DNA of 64,000 nucleotides from Roseivirga sp. BDSF3-8 (GTDB lineage Bacteria > Bacteroidota > Bacteroidia > Cytophagales > Cyclobacteriaceae). A program made the position numbers and the translations under genes. The number at the start of each line of letters is the position of its first letter. The stretch's first letter is position 1. Shown here piece by piece: positions 59,311-64,000 of the stretch. Location of the stretch: the NCBI RefSeq assembly GCF_041449215.1, contig NZ_JBGNFV010000001.1, forward strand, positions 4,791,001-4,855,000. The letters run 5' to 3'. The notes below the pieces were generated by a model. That model ran no database searches. It was not told the DNA's origin and was given only the letters and a program-made list of their open reading frames with translations.

Positions 59311-61752
59311 CTACACCCCAATTGCCATACACTCCTTAGCCTCTGCCACCGGCCGGTACTTCGCCACCGGATTTTTAAGTGTCCCGAAGAACTGAAGCGC
59401 TGCGCTCGGGTCGCTCAGGTCCACCATCTGAGCATTATTGCGCAATTGCAGGCGGTTCAGACACGAGCGGGCAAACTCCGGAGCAAACAGGTCATACTGC
59501 TCAAACTTATCCTGCAGGTGCGGGTGCTCCGTCTGGTAACGGATGATACAGTCTGCCACTGCCGACCAGAACAGTTCCTCCTGCTGCCCCCCGTTCACCA
59601 CCAGTATTTGCGACATGAAGCGAAAGAAGCAGTCAAATACATCCGTAAAAATGCTCAGCAGCTTTATCTCATCCGGAGTGGGCGCATACAGGCGCCTCAC
59701 ACGCTCAGGCAGTGCCACATCCGGGCTCAGGATCATCACCTCCTCCGTAATGTCCTTCATGAATACCTTCACCGGCACGTGATTCTCCATCACCAGTATC
59801 AGGTTCTCCCCGTGAGGCATAAATACCATGTCATACGCATAAAAACAGTGAAGAAGCGGCGCCATATAAGCATCCATGTAGCGGCTCAGCCATTCGTAAG
59901 CATCCAGCCCGCTCGCCTTTATCAGCTCCGGCAGCAATGCATTTCCTTCACCATCTATGTGCAGCAATGCCGCCATCGTCATTGGCTCCTGTCCCTCTTT
60001 CAGGTACTTCTGTGGGCTTTCGCGCCATAAGGCCGCCAGCATCTTATTGTATGCGTTGGTTCGGCCCAGCGCCTCCAGCCGCAAGTGCCGGTAGCCCACT
60101 GTAGCCACCTCGCCCAGCATCGTAAAGCCCTTGCTATTCAGGTAAGCATCACCCTGCAGCGTCTCCGTTACCCACTCCGTTATCGCCGGCGTGCTCCCCA
60201 TATAGTACGGGGATAGGCCCCGCATAAAGCCCATATTCAGTATGCTCAGCGCCGTCTTCGTATAGCACTTCTGCGGGTTGCTTACATTATAAAATGTACG
60301 GATGGACTGCTGCGCCAGGTACTCATCCGGTGCACTCCCCAGGCATACCATTTTCCCCTCCGCTATGTCCGCCGCAAATATGTGCGCCAGCTTATTATAC
60401 CACTGCCACGGATGCACCGGCATATACACGTATTCCTCAGGCGCCAGGCCCCTGCTGTGCAGTATGTTTTCGAACCGCTCCAGCAGATCACCGCCCAGCT
60501 CCTGCTCCATCAGCGTCTCGTAAGGGTACTCCTCCGTGCCCGCGTAAGTGGTGCGGTCCCGGTGCCCTGCTATCCATATCAGGCGTATCGGTGATCCGGC
60601 CTCCGGCGCGTAGGCTCCATAGTCCACCGCATCGAACCCAATGCGTCCGCTGTTCGCTACAAAGCACGGGTGGCCCCCCGTCATCGCCTGCTCCACCTCC
60701 TGATAGCCCGCATCCGCCAGGCTTTCTGCCTTAGGAGATACATGAGTGAGCATATACGTGAGCCGGAACAGTGTACTGCTGATCTCCTCCAGGTACGTAG
60801 GCAGTATTGCTTCGCTTAGTCCAAGGACATTTTTAAAATCAAGGATAAATGTAACCGCATCCGGTCTTTCCGTAACACCATTACGGCATACATACAGGCT
60901 TTTCTCCTCCACATACCAGTGGTCCAGAGACAGCTTTCTTGCCCGGAAAGTATATACCCCAGCTTCTCCTGTCAGTTCATAATCCCCCCAGATTCCCTCT
61001 CCATCTATCCGCACCGGGGTAAGTAGTAGCTCATGCGCAAACTCCTCTATCCCCTTCTTTACCTGCATCACATTTGCCTGCTGCCAGGCATTCCCCTGCA
61101 GGTGCGCCACTACCCCCTGCTCCGGAGCTATATTCCTTATATCCATATCAGTAGCTTTTTCTTCCGTCATAGTTAGTGCCTCTTCAAAACCCTCTCTTGT
61201 ACACCAGGCCAGCCACGCCTCCTTCTCCGGGAGCTTAATTCTATCCCCGTATACAAAACCCGCTTTTTTGTTTAATACATGAATCTTCTCATTTCGCACG
61301 TCCGGCTCCACCACTACCCGCTTCGTAGTTTCATCGCTGAAGAGAAACCCCATCACCAGGCGAAAAACCTCCCATGTGAAGCCATGGATACGTTTTTTCG
61401 GTGGACCTACCAGTATATGCATCCCCCGGTCTCCCGCTTGTACCTCATAGTACTTTCCCAGCCGGTCAGCCTGCGGGTCATAGCTTTCCATTAAGAAGAC
61501 CTGCTCACCATTAAGCGTACCCGTCCAGCATCCATAACCCCGGCGGTTTACCAGTTCTGTATAAGCCTCCTGCACCTGCGACAGCGTCTGTCCCTGCATG
61601 CCCCAATAGCGTGCATAGGGTTCATTCACCCACCGGTGCAGATTCTTCGCGTCATCCTTCACCACAAAGGGGCGGATGCTCAATTCACCTATTCCCGGCA
61701 GGTTTTTCCTATATATTGCCTCCCTAGTCCGTCTTTCTATGTCCGTCATCAT
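59311..61752 (-). CDS. Fused GNAT acyltransferase - IucA/IucC siderophore synthetase
   Basis: 813 residues. Residues 1-190 are an IucB/RimI-like acetyltransferase (SIRPFVVKDDAKNLHRWVNE with PYARYWGM, MHILVGPPKKRIHGFTWEVF). Residues 210-813 are an NIS synthetase: THVSPKAESLADAGYQEVEQ, HPCFVANSGRIGFDAVDYGA, MPVHPWQWYNKLAHIF and MPHGENLILVMENHVPVKVF form the ATP and substrate motifs. The first domain would acylate an N-hydroxylated diamine and the second would condense the units into a hydroxamate such as bisucaberin or desferrioxamine. The start overlaps the MFS stop by 4 bases. Confidence 0.95.
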   Translation of the reverse strand: MMTDIERRTREAIYRKNLPGIGELSIRPFVVKDDAKNLHRWVNEPYARYWGMQGQTLSQVQEAYTELVNRRGYGCWTGTLNGEQVFLMESYDPQADRLGKYYEVQAGDRGMHILVGPPKKRIHGFTWEVFRLVMGFLFSDETTKRVVVEPDVRNEKIHVLNKKAGFVYGDRIKLPEKEAWLAWCTREGFEEALTMTEEKATDMDIRNIAPEQGVVAHLQGNAWQQANVMQVKKGIEEFAHELLLTPVRIDGEGIWGDYELTGEAGVYTFRARKLSLDHWYVEEKSLYVCRNGVTERPDAVTFILDFKNVLGLSEAILPTYLEEISSTLFRLTYMLTHVSPKAESLADAGYQEVEQAMTGGHPCFVANSGRIGFDAVDYGAYAPEAGSPIRLIWIAGHRDRTTYAGTEEYPYETLMEQELGGDLLERFENILHSRGLAPEEYVYMPVHPWQWYNKLAHIFAADIAEGKMVCLGSAPDEYLAQQSIRTFYNVSNPQKCYTKTALSILNMGFMRGLSPYYMGSTPAITEWVTETLQGDAYLNSKGFTMLGEVATVGYRHLRLEALGRTNAYNKMLAALWRESPQKYLKEGQEPMTMAALLHIDGEGNALLPELIKASGLDAYEWLSRYMDAYMAPLLHCFYAYDMVFMPHGENLILVMENHVPVKVFMKDITEEVMILSPDVALPERVRRLYAPTPDEIKLLSIFTDVFDCFFRFMSQILVVNGGQQEELFWSAVADCIIRYQTEHPHLQDKFEQYDLFAPEFARSCLNRLQLRNNAQMVDLSDPSAALQFFGTLKNPVAKYRPVAEAKECMAIGV

Positions 61753-62924
61753 GTTGATAGTATCCGTGTGTTGCGCGCCGAACTTACCTGCGCGCGGTAA
61801 GTGATAAAGAATAGTGTCGCCGTGAGCCCGAAGCCCCCCGCCGCTATATAAAAGGGAATATCCAGCCCCTGGCTGTCCACCAGTATGCCCACAGTAAAGG
61901 AAGCCAGCAATACCCCAAGGTTATGAAAGAAGTGCACCTTACTGTAGTCCGCCGCATACGCAGCCGGGGTACTCAGCGAAAACAGCAGCACATCAAACTG
62001 CACCACCGCCAGGTACACCGCCCAGCCATATACCAGGCGACCAGCTATCACCACCCAGCCATAGGGAGTAGCCTGCAGTAACAGCCCCGCCAGGCCCACC
62101 AGCATCGCCGGTATGATTCGCCCGTAAGCACTCTCATGCTCACCGCCATAGCGATGGTACCACCACAGGGCTACCAGGGCCACCAGGCCGGGAATAGCAT
62201 ACGTAAGCCCGCTCAGGATCCGGTTATCCAGTCCGGAAACCGCCTCCCAATACAGCGTAAAAAACGGCCGGATCATGAAGGCGCTGAAGTAAAACAGCAG
62301 CGTGATTGCCCCCAGTCTCAATATGCCGCTCCATGGCATCCCTTTCGCTTCCTTTTCCTCCTCAGCCTTCACTGTCGCCACATTGCGGTGCCTTCTCAGC
62401 AGATACAGGCTTATCCCCATACCCGCCACATCACCCAACGCCATTACCGGAAAGATGTAGCGAGGCGGCCATACCTCCGTCATCAGACCACCAAGCACCG
62501 CCCCCGCTATCGCCCCGAAGTAAGCGATTACCGATAGCATCCCTATCGTGCTGCTGTGCTGCTGGCGGTCTATGATCTGCATCAGGTAAGGGTACACCAG
62601 CAGGTAGCTTCCCTTACAAAAGATCATCAGCAATGATACCACCCAGAACCATGTCAGGTCTGCCGTTCCGAACAGGTACATACACAGCACCGCCGCCACC
62701 AGTTGCGCATACACCAGTATCCGCAACACAGGCACCCGCCGCGACACCCATGCCCAGAAGGGAAAAGCCAGCATCACCATAAGGCAGATCGCCGCCATGT
62801 ACATCCCCGTGTGGCGCGTGTCCGTTATTTCGAAAGCCTCCCGGAAAAACTGCGGGTAGAACGGGTGCAGCATCGTATCGCTCACCACCGCCAGAAAGCT
62901 CATCAGTACCAGTAAGTTTCTCAT
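61749..62924 (-). CDS. MFS transporter of the siderophore operon
   Basis: 391 residues with about twelve helices. Segments include HPFYPQFFREAFEITDTRHT, MAAICLMVMLAFPFWAWVSR with RVPVLRILV (loop 2-3), CKGSYLLVYPYLMQIIDRQQ and, in the second half, YGWAVYLAVVQFDVLLFSLS. It lies between the N-hydroxylase and the fused synthetase genes (22-base gap and 4-base overlap), so it most likely exports the siderophore across the inner membrane; import is possible but less usual in this position. Confidence 0.9.
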   Translation of the reverse strand: MRNLLVLMSFLAVVSDTMLHPFYPQFFREAFEITDTRHTGMYMAAICLMVMLAFPFWAWVSRRVPVLRILVYAQLVAAVLCMYLFGTADLTWFWVVSLLMIFCKGSYLLVYPYLMQIIDRQQHSSTIGMLSVIAYFGAIAGAVLGGLMTEVWPPRYIFPVMALGDVAGMGISLYLLRRHRNVATVKAEEEKEAKGMPWSGILRLGAITLLFYFSAFMIRPFFTLYWEAVSGLDNRILSGLTYAIPGLVALVALWWYHRYGGEHESAYGRIIPAMLVGLAGLLLQATPYGWVVIAGRLVYGWAVYLAVVQFDVLLFSLSTPAAYAADYSKVHFFHNLGVLLASFTVGILVDSQGLDIPFYIAAGGFGLTATLFFITYRAQVSSARNTRILST

Positions 62925-62946
62925 AATCCGGTTTCAGAGATTGCCA

Positions 62947-64000
62947 TTATGCAAGCTGACCAGCCTGCTTACCATTCATGGATATATCCTGTGGCATGAC
63001 CTCTTCCTCCTGCCCCACACCAAACTGCTGAAAAGCAATGCGCTTCTCGATGGGGTAGTACTCCCTCCCCATCATTTCTTTGATAAGGACAGAGTTACGG
63101 TAACAGGCCATGCCCAGGTCAGGTGTCACGAAACCGTGAGTATGCAGCTCAGCGTTTTGTACAAATATCTCAGAAGCCCCGCGGTCTATTGCATAGTTGC
63201 GGCTCACATCATAGCGCCCCTTTTCATCCCAGCGGATGCGGTCTTTGATGCCCCCTATAAACTCCGGCATCCGGTACCGGTAGCCCGTTGCCATCACCAC
63301 ATGTTCCGTCTCCACCTTATAGCAGCGCTCCTGCTCATGCTGCCGGAAGGCAAGGCTTATACCCCCCGTTTCCTCATCCACACCAGCCTCATACAGCGTA
63401 CTGTTAGTCCGCAGGTTTACATTCACAGGTCCAGCCAGGCTCTTCGTATACAGCGTATCATATATGCTGTTGATCAGGTTCTGATTTATCCCCTTATAAA
63501 GCCCCTTCTGCTCCGCCATAAGCGCGTCACGCTTAGCCGCAGGCAAGCCATGAAAGTAGTCCACATAGTCCGGTGACGTCATCTCCAGCGTCAGCTTGGC
63601 ATATTCCAGCGGAAAGAAGCGCGGTGATCGCGTCACCCAGTTAAGCGTATAGTCATGCGCGTCTATGTCCTGCAGCAGGTCATAAAACACCTCCGCTGCA
63701 CTCTGCCCCGACCCCACTACCGTGATCGATCTGCCCGCCTGCAGCCTTCGTTTGTACGAGAGGTAAGATGCCGTATGAATCGCCCTTCCCATCAGGTCAC
63801 CGCAGCAGGCAGGCACATCCGGCGACGTACCCGTACCCAGCACCAGGCGGGGCGCCCGGTACCCAACCGTTTCACCCGTTTCCGTGCATAGCGCCCTCAC
63901 CAGGTACATCCCGCTCCCCTCGTCATAGCTCACCTCATGCACATGCTTATTAAAGCGGATGCTGCTAAGCCGCTCTATCGCCCATTGGCAATAGCGGTTA
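62947..64000 (-). CDS. Lysine/ornithine (diamine) N-monooxygenase, 5'-truncated by window edge
   Basis: About 351 residues are visible; the frame is open to the window edge, upstream of the GTG at 63942, beginning RYCQWAIERLSSIRFNKHVH, so the true start lies to the right. NADPH-binding motif SITVVGSGQSAAEVFYDLLQ, FAD-related VLGTGTSPDVPACCGD and the C-terminal HVVMATGYRYRMPEFI are characteristic of IucD/DesB-like flavin monooxygenases. It hydroxylates the terminal amine of lysine or cadaverine/putrescine, the first step before acylation and condensation. The N-terminal FAD GxGxxN motif (about 90 residues) is outside the window, as probably is the decarboxylase gene. Confidence 0.93.
   Translation of the reverse strand, partial: NRYCQWAIERLSSIRFNKHVHEVSYDEGSGMYLVRALCTETGETVGYRAPRLVLGTGTSPDVPACCGDLMGRAIHTASYLSYKRRLQAGRSITVVGSGQSAAEVFYDLLQDIDAHDYTLNWVTRSPRFFPLEYAKLTLEMTSPDYVDYFHGLPAAKRDALMAEQKGLYKGINQNLINSIYDTLYTKSLAGPVNVNLRTNSTLYEAGVDEETGGISLAFRQHEQERCYKVETEHVVMATGYRYRMPEFIGGIKDRIRWDEKGRYDVSRNYAIDRGASEIFVQNAELHTHGFVTPDLGMACYRNSVLIKEMMGREYYPIEKRIAFQQFGVGQEEEVMPQDISMNGKQAGQLA

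Overview
The window reads as a chromosomal segment of a Bacteroidota bacterium, most likely Cytophagales-like. The evidence is a very large PKD-domain protein ending in a type B (gliding-motility-associated) T9SS sorting domain followed by a PorP/SprF-family gene, many short lipoproteins with LxxC-type signals, starts without Shine-Dalgarno sequences, DUF1080/GMC/xylose-isomerase-like sugar catabolic genes, and an NIS hydroxamate siderophore locus in the fused form. No rRNA, tRNA or CRISPR array was seen.

Layout. 1-6.1 kb: the 5' end of a type I restriction-modification methylase (hsdM) at the edge, an AT-rich three-gene block of unknown function, a PD-(D/E)XK-like protein, a TM2 protein and small secreted proteins. 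6.4-7.3 kb: a GG-leader RiPP-like precursor and a full IS200-type element. 7.5-13.2 kb: T9SS type B adhesin plus PorP/SprF. 13.4-15.6 kb: two more RiPP-like precursors, the second truncated, with an overlapping frame that ends on the start codon of a patatin-like phospholipase. 15.9-19.2 kb: M48 protease, outer-membrane protein and lipoprotein. 19.2-25.5 kb: hydrolase, DUF3137/LemA pair, and a 7TM protein/histidine kinase/LuxR regulator operon. 25.8-30.5 kb: SGNH hydrolase, a lipoprotein gene split by the second IS200 copy, aldose epimerase and an alpha/beta hydrolase. 30.6-35.3 kb: an inorganic-carbon locus with isocitrate dehydrogenase, a divergent beta-carbonic-anhydrase-like protein and an SbtA-type bicarbonate transporter in one operon, divergent from a LysR regulator and a canonical beta-carbonic anhydrase. 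35.7-42.5 kb and 46.9-49.2 kb: two gene groups resembling the 3-keto-glycoside pathway (GMC oxidoreductase plus gluconate-2-dehydrogenase-subunit-3-like partner, three TIM-barrel isomerases, MFS importer, Gfo/Idh/MocA oxidoreductase, lipoprotein cytochrome c, DUF1080 hydrolase). Between them lie a fourth RiPP-like precursor, two paralogous lipoproteins, a CE1 esterase and a Fic remnant. 49.2-55.3 kb: lipoproteins, a frameshifted PH-like membrane protein, MarC, a small transposon-like element with 15-bp tandem repeats, a fifth RiPP-like precursor, a large nuclease-like protein and a racemase. 55.5-64 kb: membrane enzymes, nitroreductase, then the siderophore operon running off the right edge.

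The most interesting signals are (1) five dispersed precursor peptides sharing one leader and a Gly-Gly boundary with no modification enzymes nearby, (2) the bicarbonate locus in which an SbtA transporter is paired with an altered carbonic-anhydrase-like protein and isocitrate dehydrogenase under a LysR regulator, and (3) three broken genes whose original reading frames can be reconstructed (exact IS200 insertion, single-base deletion, Fic truncation). All family assignments come from reading motifs by eye; no database search was run.
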